Of a DNA stretch of 64,000 nucleotides, positions 1 through 10,170 are shown piece after piece. Location: NCBI GenBank assembly GCA_030522415.1, contig CM060107.1, positions 7,401,347 through 7,465,346 on the forward strand, written 5' to 3'. Below the pieces are notes generated by a model, which made no database searches, was not told the origin of the DNA, and was given only the letters and a program-made list of their open reading frames with translations. The DNA is from Channallabes apus. Lineage: Eukaryota > Chordata > Actinopteri > Siluriformes > Clariidae. Every line of letters starts with the position of its first letter. Within the stretch, counting starts at the first letter, position 1. Made by a program: the position numbers and the translations under genes.

Positions 1-430
1 GTGAGGCATTTGTAGCATGCACTTTGTGTATAAGCTGGCCCTGGCGTAGAGGCGCGTGGCTAGAAAATTAATAAATGAATTGGTTATAGCCATATTCCTT
101 AGAGTGTCCTTTGGAACAGGGAGCGGCGTGCAGTTGCAGTTATACACGTGGGGGGTGCATGAGTTTTATTGTCTCCCTGACGTAGAGGCGTGTGGACTCA
201 GCCCGGCGCACCTGAGCTCCATTTTTCTGGTAGTGTTACCAGAAACAGGGTAGATTGGCCGAATGCCTTATTAATTCACTATATTGGTATTTGATAAATG
301 TGTGATTAATCTCCAAAGATGTAGAGGCATGTGAGATTTGAAATATAATCCATATTCCTGGTAGTGTTATCAGGAACGCGGAGATAATACACATTAAACA
401 AACCCCCCCTCTATCTCCACCCTCCAAACT
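1..430. repeat. Tandem repeat, about 137-bp period, three copies
   Basis: A block beginning GTAGAGGCG (or a close variant) starts at 46, 182 and 321, spacings of 136 and 139 bp. Each block later carries a second shared motif around CTGGTAGTGTTACCAG, near 92-120, 221-250 and 350-380. The array may begin before the window. Repeats of this kind are common in LTR promoters and satellites, but the parent element was not recognised. Confidence 0.6.
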
Positions 431-1119
431 AACTAAACTACCAAGAAAAAGAATAGGAAACCAAAAGACACAAAGCTAAACTAACTATTCTATTATTACA
501 AAAAAAAAAAACAGGAGAAAATGGGGGACAACAAAAATGGCGCCCAACCCCTACTGCTCCCTTATAACTATGTACAAAAAGAACTAACAATATATATACA
601 TAATATTTACAGCAAAAAGAAACTATATACAACAGCGGGAGGAACACTTCCATCCACGCTTACACAAAAAAAAAGAAAGAAAACCAAAACAAAAGGGAAG
701 GAGAGAGCGCAGGGCGTGACACACAGGCTCTCTCTCCAAACAAACAAACAAACAACAACTCACACACAATCAACTAATCACTCAACCAATCAACATAAAA
801 TCCAACAATCAACCAACTAATCAATCTTACACTTAAGTTATATCAAAGGAAGTCACGCCCTTCCTGCTTTCACCCGCCAGGTTAAAAGGACGTGCAGATC
901 TCAGGATGGCCAATTTTTGCACCTTTGCAGCACGTCCAATCGGGGCGGAGCCACCTGTGAGAAGGAGAACGAGAGCGAGAAAAAGGGGGGGGGGGAGATC
1001 CCGCATGCGCCGCCACCAGCCATCGCGCATGCGCACATACGTGCACTACACACAAACACACACACACACACACATACGTGCACTACACCTCTGCACGTAA
1101 CACCCCCACCCATAAAAGT
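431..1119 (-). other. LTR-like promoter region, unassigned element
   Basis: An A-rich stretch (plus-strand view, 431-850) is followed by a GC-rich part with a CCAAT box, a GGGGCGG box, a poly-G run and a CA microsatellite (about 1049-1073) flanked by two copies of a roughly 18-bp motif containing ACATACGTGCAC. Read on the minus strand it begins TGTTACGTGCAG at 1102, which would suit an LTR start, but I could not find a matching CA end or a target duplication. Short open frames here have no recognisable domain. LTR assignment is inference. Confidence 0.25.
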
Positions 1120-2560
1120 CTAAATCCCATTTTGACAAAAACACACAAATTTCATCTTAAAATACCCCTCAAGTAGTACTTGCCCATACCCTTTCAATAA
1201 AACCCACTCTGCCACAAAAAATTTGGCTGCACCAACACAGATTAGGTTGCAGTGCACCATGCACATAATCAGCCCGGAGAGGAAATATGCTGGAGAATGC
1301 TGCCTCATTCTTCTGAGACATCCGGATAGTGGTGGCGACGTCATGGACGGCACCGCCGAAAAGCCCAGAAGGTGAGATCGGCGCATCCAGCAAAAGCTTA
1401 CGATCCTTTTCCCCAAATGACGCCAGGTTGAGCCACAGATGTCTGTAGGCGACCATGTTGGCCGTCATAGATCTACCTAGGCACCGTGCGGCCTCCTTAA
1501 CCGCCCTAATGGAGAGATCGGTGGTGCGATACAGCTGTTTAATTGCGTCAGGGCCTACTCCCTCTCCTTCGTCCAGATCCTGCAGGAGGTGAGCCTGGTA
1601 TGCCTGTTAGCAGACTCATAGTGTGCATGCAGGCTGCGGACTGACCCCCTGCAGTATAAGCCGTACTAATGATCTTAGCAGATGTACGGCATGGTCTGGA
1701 CGGGAGCACTGGGGGACTGGGAGACTGAGTGACGATGCCGAAGTCGGGGACAGATGTCTCGTGAGATCACCTTCGATCTCCGGCATCGCCCCATAATCTC
1801 TCTTATGGACCTGAATCATGTTAGAATAGTCATATGTGAAAGGGCCGAGGATTCGAGAGGACTATGGCTTTTTCCAGGAACGTGTTAGCTCATGATGTAC
1901 TTCCTGAAAAAAGGGCAGACCCCTCCTTGAGGGTTTAATTCTAGGTTGTAGGATGCGTTCGTCCCATTTTCCTCAAACTGAACATTCATTTTCCTGCTGA
2001 ACTTGTGGCCAGGAAATATCTAGTTTCTCTGTGGCCTGAACTAAACACTCAAGCAGCTCTGTATCACCTATAGAGGGATCACGTTTCACTGGCCCCTCCC
2101 CGTCCTCCATGTCTGACTCAGACAATCGGAGATGGAAAGGAAAGCTAGCAGCTAGTGCTAGCAGCAAGCTAGTGGCTAGTGCTAGTGGTGCGCTAGCGGC
2201 AAGTGCTAGCGGCGTGTTATTGGCGCAAGGATTAGACCCCACTGGACCTAAAATCTCTGAGGATTCGCTGTCCAAACCAGAGAGGGAGGAAGCTAAACTA
2301 TCGCTAGCCGCCAACACCAGCTCGACACGGGAGCCCTACGAACGCACGCTCCGCCTGAGAGGTGTCGAGCGGCTGGTATCCAAGGTAAACAAATGCAGGT
2401 GAGCACGAAGAGCTCCGCCGAAGAGGATAGCACAACTTTCGCATTCCTCCCTGGTCAGAAAGCACACAAAGCGTGTGTATCACCCAGCTTGATGAGCCTG
2501 GAGCACGGATGAGCACAATGCTTAGCCGCACACATAGTGCCTGTTTTATTGAAATTCAGT
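1120..2560 (-). pseudogene. DIRS-like retroelement ORF1 (gag-like) relic
   Basis: Translated on the minus strand, the downstream part (about 1600 to 1169) contains the block RHLWLNLASFGEKD followed by LLLDAPISPSGLFGGAV, which I recognise as the conserved C-terminal core of ORF1 proteins of fish DIRS-type tyrosine-recombinase retroelements. It is preceded by a helix-rich stretch containing AYQAHLLQDLDEGEG. Near 2540-2400 lies a Cys/His-containing N-terminal part with two short Cys pairs, as in the same family. The reading frame changes at least three times (near 2450, 2300 and 1850) and has stops, so it is a pseudogene. The middle (1973-2317) is Ala/Ser/Leu rich and carries a short tandem expansion. 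No reverse transcriptase or recombinase part is present to the left, so the copy is truncated or joined to other DNA near 1120. The assignment is from memory of the family. Confidence 0.7.
2130..2216. repeat. GCTAGC/GCTAGTG short tandem repeat inside DIRS-like ORF1
   Basis: A degenerate 9-15 bp repeat built from GCTAGC, GCTAGTG and AGCAAGCTAGTGG fills this stretch. On the coding minus strand it gives a Leu-Ala-rich, low-complexity segment. It is probably a slippage expansion within the ORF1 relic. Confidence 0.6.
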
Positions 2561-3059
2561 TTTGTTTTTGTGAAGAATCAGTGATCTGTCTAAGTTTGTG
2601 AAGCGAAAGAAGCTGTAGTAGGTTTGTCTGACATCCATTTATACTCTTCTGTGTGCCAATGTCAGACACGGCTGACGTCAGACGTCGCTAATGCGATGAC
2701 GTCGTGAATGTGAAGTTGATTAGATATGTCTTCAAGACGCGATTTCTGGAAGCAATCCCCATAGCGGTCACTTTGTGACAATAGTATTTACATCTCATTT
2801 GGAAGAACATTAACCCACCTCAAGTTAGGAGCAAAGAGGCACAATACTTTAGCTTGTATTTACAGCTACTGTAAATGCTTCAGGACTTAATTAGCAGCTC
2901 CTGGCCTCTGTGGGATTTTAGGTTCCACTTGTGCTAGTGACCTGTTTGGTGTTCCCTGTGTATGTGTTCTGGCCTGCCCGTCTAAATGCTTTACCCTGGT
3001 GGAGAATGCTGGCAGCTAACACAGACTGCAGATCCAGAACAGGGATCTTTTCGTGGATG
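2561..3059. other. DIRS-like upstream region and unassigned flank
   Basis: 2640-2760 has clustered TGACGTCA/GACGTC palindromes (2672-2679 and near 2696) and a CATAGCGGTCAC-like motif near 2761, plausibly the promoter and terminal part of the DIRS-like element. From about 2800 to the provirus target duplication at 3060 no feature was seen. Confidence 0.35.
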
Positions 3060-3064
3060 AGTGG

Positions 3065-3491
3065 TGTAGGGAATATTTAATTTCTAGTGTATTTCATGAT
3101 CTTATGTGTGCACGAGAACAGAGTGCTTTCTTTCTTTGACCTCTACACGCTGCACTATCAGCAAACACATTCCTTAGTGTAATCTATGTTCAGGTCATAA
3201 AACCGTTTGAGGCTCCTAACGAAGAACAACTCCCAAGCTCCTGTTTTTCTCCATGATTATCTTTTATAAACGTTATGGACCAGATATAACCACCTGCTCT
3301 TTCTTTTGATACTTTTGTGTGTGTGTGCATATATATAATCCTGTTTTCCACAATAAACTTTGAACGTCTCACTGAGCACTGGTCTGTGTGATTCATTGAG
3401 GGGTTCCCTGGATCCAGGCGGGACAGCAGAATACAGGCGGAGCACTGAGTAGACAAAAAGGGGGACTACCAAAAACCAAGAAATCCTTACA
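3065..3491 (+). repeat. 5' LTR of the provirus
   Basis: It begins TGTAGGG and ends CCTTACA, the canonical TG...CA ends. A TATA-like TTATAAA lies at 3264-3270 and a polyadenylation signal AATAAA at 3352-3357, so R and U5 follow. A short GT microsatellite sits just before the polyadenylation signal. Short open frames on the minus strand here are chance products. Confidence 0.93.
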
Positions 3492-3494
3492 ATC

Positions 3495-3512
3495 TGGGGG
3501 CTCGTCCGGGAT
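3495..3512 (+). promoter_or_regulatory. Retroviral primer-binding site, tRNA-Pro type
   Basis: The 18 bases TGGGGGCTCGTCCGGGAT lie three bases after the end of the 5' LTR and match the known proline-tRNA primer site used by murine leukaemia virus-type retroviruses. This sets the LTR boundary and the class I assignment. Confidence 0.93.
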
Positions 3513-3521
3513 ACCTCTAAT

Positions 3522-3530
3522 CAGGTGAGT
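3522..3530 (+). promoter_or_regulatory. Probable major splice donor in the proviral leader
   Basis: CAGGTGAGT just downstream of the primer site matches the splice donor consensus. In retroviruses a leader donor feeds the env mRNA. A pyrimidine-rich acceptor-like site ending at 8751-8752 is present, but env is not recognisable. Confidence 0.5.
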
Positions 3531-3818
3531 GCTGCTTTTAATTTTTCTCTATAAGTATAGAGCAAGCACACTCTCCTGGTTTTTGGTATCGGGACCATGT
3601 ACTGTAAAGGGGGAGGATTGTCTTGTGGCTTTGACGCCAGTATAGCGCGCGCTCGCTTTTGAACGGTTCCTTGAACTGAAGCATAGTGTGGAAGCTGTAT
3701 TCTGTTGCCCGCTCTTTGTTGTTTTTGTATCGTGCTTTTGTTGTCTTTATTGAATTATTGTGTGTTGTTTATTGAAGATATTGGTTCTTTCTGTCGTGGG
3801 TTAATTCACATTTATAAA

Positions 3819-5002
3819 ATGGTTAATAAGACCACAACTACTTATCCAAAATCCTTTTGTGACCTGCCCATCTGTGCCTATCTCCCCCGTACCCACAAAA
3901 CCGTGCTCACCTTCGACGGAAGTGTGCGCCTCAGGAAAGGGAAAGACTCCTAAAAGGAGTGTCGGGACGAACTCCTGACAGCCCTCTTACGGATGATCCC
4001 GAGGATACTGATGGTGAGGATGATGATAACCCGGACGATGAAGGTCCGGATGAGAGGTCTCGCCCCAAACCTCGACAAGAAAACACTGCGCTTGTTTTCT
4101 CAATGGGACCAAAGGGTCCAAAAATCCTTCCACCATCTGTAAGCACGCTGAAGGACATTATTAAGATGCTCCCTTCTCCCAACAAACCTTTGCATTTTGT
4201 TGATATGCTGATAAAGGCTTCCAGGCATTGTCAGCTCGTGGGTGCGGATTATCGCTTTATTTTGCGATCAGTTTTGGGAGATGGGTACGATGAGGCTGAT
4301 TTGATAAAAACTGTAAAATGCTTAGACCCTAAAGCAGACAAATTGGCTGTAGTGAAAAAAATTTAAGACATAGACGAGGGAGGAGGATGAAAAAAGAAGG
4401 AATATGGCTTTCTTTGGGGTAATTCTAAAGAGGCTCTGATACTTAAAAAGAAAAAAAATTAGCTAACTGCCTATCTTCTCACACAACAACAAGCTAGTCA
4501 AGATCTGTCACAGGTAACTAATTGTAGACAAGAAGTTTCTCACAGGCAAGTTTCTCGAGAGGTTCCGAGAGACCTGGACCCTTTGGGGTGGTATGCCTCT
4601 GCATGAGGTAGACCATAACCCACTTTTCCTTACCACCTTCTTGAATAATTGTCGACCAGAAATCGTGAAAATTTTTAAGTTTGAATTGTCAGATCATTCT
4701 GCAATGACTATTTTAAAAAAAAATTATAATAATTATGCGAGCATGTGAGAACAATGGAAGGAGATGGTATGTTAGAAAATAAACAAGTGGCATGTTTGTC
4801 TGTGGAGAGTGAAGGATACAGAGGTGGAAAAAAGGGGGGTAGAGGAGGCCGTGGAAGAGGTAGAGGAGGTCTGCAGGGTCTGAGTGCACCCCGTAGATCT
4901 GGTCATTGTTATTATTGTAATAAAGAATGTCATTGGGTTCGTGAATGTCACACTAGGGCCGAGATGATGGATATGGTGGACAAAATGTGTATAACCAATT
5001 GA
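3819..5002 (+). pseudogene. gag: gag relic (matrix, capsid, nucleocapsid regions)
   Basis: Gag would form the virion shell and bind the RNA genome. A likely start ATG is at 3819; the first frame ends at 3953. A second frame (3959-4366) begins with an acidic, Pro-rich linker and continues into a capsid-like part containing GPKGPKILPPS. From 4367 to 4740 the frame is lost. A third frame (4745-5002) holds an Arg/Gly-rich stretch and one zinc knuckle starting CYYC, with C-X2-C-X4-H-X4-C spacing near 4907-4950, the nucleocapsid signature. At least two frameshifts plus stops break the gene. Capsid assignment is by position and weak similarity; the zinc knuckle is certain. Confidence 0.8.
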
Positions 5003-5073
5003 ATGATAGTGAGTGGCATGATTCTAATGAGGTGTTTTCTCCTAATCCTTCCCAGCAGCCGCCGCAGAGAGTG

Positions 5074-5478
5074 CAACAACAACAACAACAACAACAATAT
5101 AGACCCAATCCCTTCTCAGGGATGCAGGTGGGAGTATATGATGCATAGGGATGCCCGGAGAGTTCCAGCCCCGCGATGTTACTTTGTACTTTCGAGCCAC
5201 CTCAGGTTAATGAGTCGCCCTTCATTGAATTGTGTATAGATGGTTCCGTGTTCTCTTTTTTGGTGGATACGGGAGCTACAATGTCGTCTTTGGGTCGTGA
5301 TTATGAGGGACCGCTCTCGAATAAAAGTATCAGCTCTGTGGGAATTGAAGGGGTTGCTCAACAAAATTATTTCACTCCTCTGTTAACTTTAGATAAGGGA
5401 ATTTATTTCTCTCACTGTTTGGTCTGTATGCCTGATTGTCTAATCTGTTAGGTTGCGATTTAATGAGCAGGCTACACG
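5074..5478 (+). pseudogene. pro: Retroviral protease relic (pro)
   Basis: A (CAA)n tract at 5074-5098 marks a Gln-rich linker between gag and protease. The open stretch 5176-5451 contains FLVDTGA, the aspartic protease active site (Asp codon at 5265-5267), followed by residues typical of a retropepsin flap region. The frame stops at 5451; the usual C-terminal Leu-Leu-Gly-x-Asp motif is still readable just after the stop in another frame (about 5444-5478), so a frameshift broke it. In an intact virus the dimeric enzyme cleaves Gag-Pol. Confidence 0.8.
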
Positions 5479-5481
5479 TCT

Positions 5482-6974
5482 TTGACTTTTTCTGGAGTGA
5501 AACTCACTGTTGAAGTACCTGATTCAGTTCCTTTCTCCCACCTCACAAATATGCGTGTAAATAATTGTTTCCTCTCTTCACAGAACAGCTCTCTTCCTGT
5601 TGCCCTTGAATGTGTGCCGAGCAGTCTGTGGGCTGAACATAAGGATGAGGTGGGGTTAGTACACTGCATTCCCTATGAAGTTAAATTAAAACATTTGCAA
5701 CCAGTGTACATCAAACAATATCCATTCTCCGAGGCCAAGGCTTTCAATAGATGAAATTTTGAGCTCACTGCTCAAGCAGGGTGTTATTAAACCATGTGTA
5801 AGTTCTTACAACACACCTGTTAATCCAGTACCGAAACCTGATGGTACGTGGAGATTTACACAAGATTTGAGGAAAATAAATGACATAATCATCCCTGTAG
5901 CACCTGTTGTGCCTGATGTGCTGTCCATTGTCTCTTATATACATTGTCATCATTCGCATTTCTCTGTTATTGACCTTTGCTCTGCCTTCTTCAGTGTTCC
6001 TGTGGAAGAGCAGACACAACAATTGTTCACCTTCACACACAGGGGGCGTCAGTTCACCTGGTGTTGTGGTTTTTATTGACTCGCCTGCTGTTTTTTCGGC
6101 TGTAGTAAGAGATGCACTTGGTGATCTAACTCTCCCCACTGATTCTGTTGTCCTATTGCACGCAGATGACTAACTGGTGTCAGCCGCTTCGCCTGCTGTC
6201 TGCAAAGAAGCCACCATTTGTCTCCTGAAACACCTGGCACGGAAGGGTTTCAAGGTATCAAAGACTAAATTACAGTTTTGCAGAGACACTGTAAAGTACC
6301 TGGGTTTTGAACTCTCCCAAGGCCAAAGAAGGCTCTCAAAGGAACGAATCCATGTTATTCTCGACACTAAACGTCCCAGCACTAAACATGCTCTCATGGC
6401 TTTCCTGGGACTGGTCAGCTACTGTTGTCAGTGGATTCCTGACTGCTCTTTCTATGACAAACGCATCAGGACTGCCATCTCACACAAAGATACGCTCCAA
6501 CAGCCTCTGACATGGACTGCTGACAAGATTGAGGCATACGAGGAACTGAAAAAGGCCCTATGCTCCGCTCCAGCACTGGGCCTGCCTAACTATCAAAAAC
6601 CGTTCCATCTCTACGCCTGTGAGCATGGGGGCACAGCTTCTGCTATATTGGCACAGGAGCATGGGGGGGGGGGGATGAGACCATGTGCTTTCTTATCTAA
6701 AACTTCAGATGCTGTGGCACAAGGTTTGCCTGCCTGTCTCAGGGCTGTGGCCGCCTGTGCGGTGATGGTACAAGATGCTGAGAAAATTGTTCTCTCTCAT
6801 CCTTTAATTTTGGATTCTCCACATCAGGTTAAACAGGTGCTACAGAACTTTCAAACACAACACATGACGGCTCAGAGACGGTCTGGGTATGAGATTATGC
6901 TTTGTTCTACAAGTAACTTAGAGATAAAACCACCTCTTCTTTTGACACCCTCGGATATGCTCTGGCACGCTTAA
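5482..6974 (+). pseudogene. pol: Reverse transcriptase relic (pol)
   Basis: Three open segments cover the RT domain. 5482-5754 is the N-terminal region. 5759-6079 holds the fingers and palm, with PKPDGTWRF and motif A VIDLCSAFFSVPV. 5907-6173 overlaps in another frame and carries the YxDD-box equivalent as HADD (6159-6170), immediately followed by a TAA stop. 6177-6974 holds the thumb/connection, with FKVSKTKLQFC and VKYLGFELSQGQ. The frame changes near 6060, the active-site box is altered (Tyr replaced by His), and stops occur at 6171 and 6972, so it cannot encode a functional polymerase. Confidence 0.85.
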
Positions 6975-6989
6975 TCAATGCACAGGACG

Positions 6990-7628
6990 ACACGCTAATA
7001 GACACAGATCATGACTGTTGTTCAGAGATTATTCACTCCACTAGTATACGTCCTGATCTATCTTCTACTCCATTAACAACTGGTGACACTCTGTTTGTAG
7101 ATGGTTCCTGTTCAAAACCATATGATGGGAAATTTCTCTGTGGTTATTCTGTGTGTGCACTGCCAAATATAACCATTGAAGCTTACTCTCTCCCTTTCTC
7201 ATCTGCTCAGGCAGCTGAACCTTTTGCTCTAACTCGTGCATGTGTTCTTTCTGAAGGAAAGAACTATATACACTGATTCTCGTTACGCTTTTGGTATCGC
7301 TCACGACTTTGGCCGCATCTGGCAATCCAGGGGTTTTCGTTCTGCTGAGGGTGAGCTAATTTCTCATTCTTCTCTTGTTCAGGATTTAATAGATGCATAC
7401 CATCTACCTAGTACTCTCGCTATTGTAAAAACTAAGGCTCATTCCTCTGGTGACTCTATGGAAGTGCGAGGTAATTCGCTAGCTGATCGTATTGCTAAAG
7501 AAGCTGCTCAAAAACAGATTTTCTTTCCTGATTCTGGTTCTGATTTGATCAATACATCTCTTCTTGCTAGCTCTTTGATTCCCGATGTAGATTTATTTGT
7601 CTTTGCAAGCTGCAGCCACGCCGAATGA
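6990..7628 (+). pseudogene. pol: RNase H relic (pol)
   Basis: RNase H would degrade the RNA strand of the RNA-DNA hybrid. A first part without an ATG (about 7085-7260) contains the Asp-Gly-Ser start of the fold. A second part (7236-7628) in another frame has IYTDSRYAFGIAHDFG with the conserved Asp-Ser, then KTKAHSSGD and GNSLADRIAKEAA, the C-terminal His and Asp motifs. A frameshift near 7235-7260 separates the two. Motif order and spacing fit retroviral class I RNase H. Confidence 0.8.
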
Positions 7629-7639
7629 TTCCTCTTTTT

Positions 7640-8690
7640 GACAAGCTCAGGGTGCCTACGTTGCTTCTGATGGTTTATGGTATTGTGCTGATGGCCGTTT
7701 GTGCCTGCCGTCTCATTGTCTTCCGTTCCTCGTGTGCGAGTTCCACATCGCACACGAAGGGGGGTTAAGGAAGATATGAAAAAACTCTTTTGCATAGCTA
7801 ACATGCTTGGAAGAATCGATTCATTAATAACTACATGCTTAGTGTGTGCTCAGAATAATGTGACAAAAAACACGAAAGTCTTCCTTTACCTACTGCCCCG
7901 TTTGCCGAGTGGCAAATTGATTTTACACATATGCCTGCATGTGGCCCATTCAAATATCTTCTGGTTTTGGTCGACAAGTTTTCAAGGTAGGTGGAAGCTT
8001 TCCCGTGTGCTCGAGAGAATGCAAAGGTGGTGACCCGAGTCTTAGTGAAAGAAATAATACCTCGTTATGGCGTTCCTCATGCTATTGACTCGGATAAAGG
8101 AACACCTTTTACATCACAAGTAACACAGAATTTGTGTAAATATCTTTCACTGTCCTGGCGTTTTCACATTCCTTATCATCCACAGTCATCAGGTATAGTA
8201 GAAAAAACAAATAGGACACTTAAAGAAAAATTGACTAAAGCAATGCAAACTATGGGGAGTAAAAACTGGGTTGATCTGTTACCTGCTGTTCTAGCTGAAA
8301 TGAGAATGACACAGAGAAAAGATGTGCACATGTAACCACATGAAATTATATTTGGCAGACCTTTTCCCGTGAAATGGAGGAAAGGTAAACCCGCGATAGG
8401 AACAACTGATCTTGATGTACATGTTGCTGAATATTCTGCTGCTCTAATAGACACCCTAACTAAACATTATGAACAAATTGCTGATGTGACTCCAATACCC
8501 TCAACAAAACCCACACATCCTTTTAATGTGGGAGATACTGGTCTGGTAAAATCTTTGACCCCCAGAAAACTGGGAAATATGACGGACCAGCAGAAATAGT
8601 CGCAATCACTCATACTGCTGTCCTAACTGATCTTTTTCCACAGTGGATCCATGCTACTAGGCTGAAGAGATGTCCTGTCGGCGTGAGATC
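7640..8690 (+). pseudogene. pol: Integrase relic (pol)
   Basis: The N-terminal zinc-binding part survives partly in 7701-8033 (CxxC as TTCLVCAQNN). The catalytic core lies mainly in 7991-8335: an Asp at 8093-8095 within SDKG and a Glu exactly 36 residues later in SSGIVEK, the D-35-E spacing. The first catalytic Asp region is read in another frame near 7917-7930. A stop at 8333-8335 precedes a C-terminal part (8369-8599) with the NVGDTGLVKSL-type motif, and a tail containing PQWIHATRLK continues in a different frame to about 8680, as in murine leukaemia virus-type integrases. Several frameshifts and stops inactivate it. Confidence 0.85.
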
Positions 8691-9188
8691 AAAAGATTAA
8701 TAAATGCTTGTGTATTATTATCTTTCTTTCTTTGTGATTTTTTGTTTTCTAGACTAGAAGACATGCTGCCGTGATGACCAACCCGTGACATGATACAGAG
8801 GGGAGGACGTGACACAGAGGGATCGCCTTGGATTGCCACTGGACGACTTCACTTCAATTGCCACGGGACGACTTCACTTCTGCTATTAGTGTATCATTCC
8901 TGGTGGTGTCTTACCGCCTCATGAGGTGGGACGAGTGCAGATTGGGCGTGCCCGCACTCCGAGCACTGTAGCGTCAAGAAAGGCAATAGTTCACCACTAG
9001 TAGTTATTTATGAGTCAGACCTGTTGTCACTTCGGTCCATGCATTCTTCACGGTGTGCAAAATCGTTTGTACAGCATACAGTATGTATGTTTCAGGTTAT
9101 GTTCCTGTGTAAATGCGTCCGACGACCTATTATCCGCCGGGGACTTCTGGAAAGCTCTGAGTTTTATTCAATGATGTTTCTTATGAAT
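8691..9188 (+). other. Proviral 3' region without env; 25-bp duplication
   Basis: Only about 500 bp separate the integrase end from the polypurine tract, too short for an envelope gene, and no envelope motif was seen. A polypyrimidine tract and AG at 8751-8752 resemble the env splice acceptor. A 25-bp unit beginning ATTGCCAC is tandemly duplicated at 8832-8856 and 8857-8881 with one clear internal difference. Env was probably deleted. Confidence 0.6.
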
Positions 9189-9199
9189 AAAAGGGGAAT
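9189..9199 (+). promoter_or_regulatory. Polypurine tract
   Basis: AAAAGGGGAAT directly precedes the 3' LTR start (TGTAGGG at 9200), the expected place for plus-strand DNA priming. Confidence 0.85.
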
Positions 9200-10165
9200 T
9201 GTAGGGAATATTTAATTTCTAGTGTATTTCATGATATTATGTGTGCACGAGAACAGAGTGCTTTCTTTCTTTGACCTCGACACGCTGCACTATCAGCAAA
9301 CACATTCCTTAGTGTAATCTATGTTCAGGTCATAAAACCGTTGGAGGCTCCTAACGAAGAACAACTCCCAATGTAAATGACCGCAAAATGGTTGTGTCTC
9401 TTTAAATTAATTGTACATGTTATGTGCTTTATGCTGTGAGGGGTGGGGAAATGAAACTTAATTAGAGCATCAAGTAGAAGATTCATATTCCTTAGAAGCA
9501 CATGGAGAAAGATTCGTTTTTGGTGAATGCAGTTTGATTCAGCTCAATTTAAACTTAGTACCCTTTGGTAAAGCGGAGCGAGGTATGTCAAGCTGACATA
9601 CTGTATGTTACATTTTGTACTTTATTTCGAAGTTATATGAGCTCGCTTTGTATGTCATGAGCTCTACCTGTTAATAAGTTGTTTCAATCTGTCCTTATTC
9701 AGTTTACCGTTAATTATTTTTTATGGTTCTTTGTAAATGTGCAGTTTATTTATGATATTTATTTGATTATTGTTTCTTTGTGTAGTTTCACGGTGCTACA
9801 CAACTAAAGCTCAATGGCGCTCTGCAAGGGCGAAATAAAAGAGAGATAAGCACCCGTCTGAAGCACTCTGTGTCCCGTTTTTATCGATACCGAAGGGCAG
9901 CTACACCCAAGCTCCTGTTTTTCTCCATGATTATCTTTTATAAACATTATGGACCAGATATAACCACCTGCTCTTTCTTTTGATACTTTTGTGTGTGTGT
10001 GCATATATATACTCCTGTTTTCCACAATAAACTTTGAACGTCTCACTGAGCACTGGTCTGTGTGATTCATTGAGGGGTTCCCTGGATCCAGGCAGGACAG
10101 CAGAATACAGGCGGAGCACTGAGTAGACAAAAAGGGGGTCTACCAAAAACCAAGAAATCCTTACA
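9200..10165 (+). repeat. 3' LTR of the provirus, interrupted
   Basis: It has the same ends as the 5' LTR (TGTAGGG...CCTTACA) and is followed by the AGTGG target duplication. It is split after CTCCCAA at 9371 by a 534-bp foreign LTR and its 5-bp duplication; 966 minus 539 equals 427 bp, the 5' LTR length. Seven substitutions distinguish the two LTRs. Confidence 0.93.
9372..9905 (+). mobile_element. Solo LTR nested in the proviral 3' LTR
   Basis: A 534-bp insert begins TGTAAATG and ends GCAGCTACA and is bounded by a perfect 5-bp duplication CCCAA (9367-9371 and 9906-9910) that is present once in the 5' LTR. AATAAA at 9834-9839 near the right end is consistent with plus orientation. The internal part of the parent element was lost by LTR-LTR recombination. 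The family was not recognised. Confidence 0.88.
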
Positions 10166-10170
10166 AGTGG

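Larger units (their letters stand above)
3065..10165 (+). mobile_element. Endogenous retrovirus (ERV1/epsilon-gamma-like), env-less and defective
   Basis: The provirus has two LTRs (3065-3491 and 9200-10165), a tRNA-Pro primer-binding site, broken gag, protease, reverse transcriptase, RNase H and integrase regions in the usual order, and a polypurine tract. A 5-bp target duplication AGTGG lies at 3060-3064 and 10166-10170. Without a later 539-bp insertion (solo LTR plus duplicated target), the 3' LTR is 427 bp, exactly the length of the 5' LTR. My alignment counts 7 differences in 427 bp (about 1.6%). The CX2CX4HX4C knuckle, DTGA protease, D-35-E integrase and tRNA-Pro site fit the class I (gamma/epsilon) group known in fish. 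There is no recognisable envelope gene. The internal genes are split by many frameshifts and stops. Confidence 0.93.

Noticed and set aside
3190..3472. Minus-strand frames in the proviral LTR, repeated at 9804-10146
   Set aside because: They are copies of LTR sequence on the non-coding strand; conservation follows from LTR identity.
8691..9188. Remnant of an envelope gene
   Set aside because: No signal peptide, transmembrane or CX6C-type motif could be seen and the space is too short.
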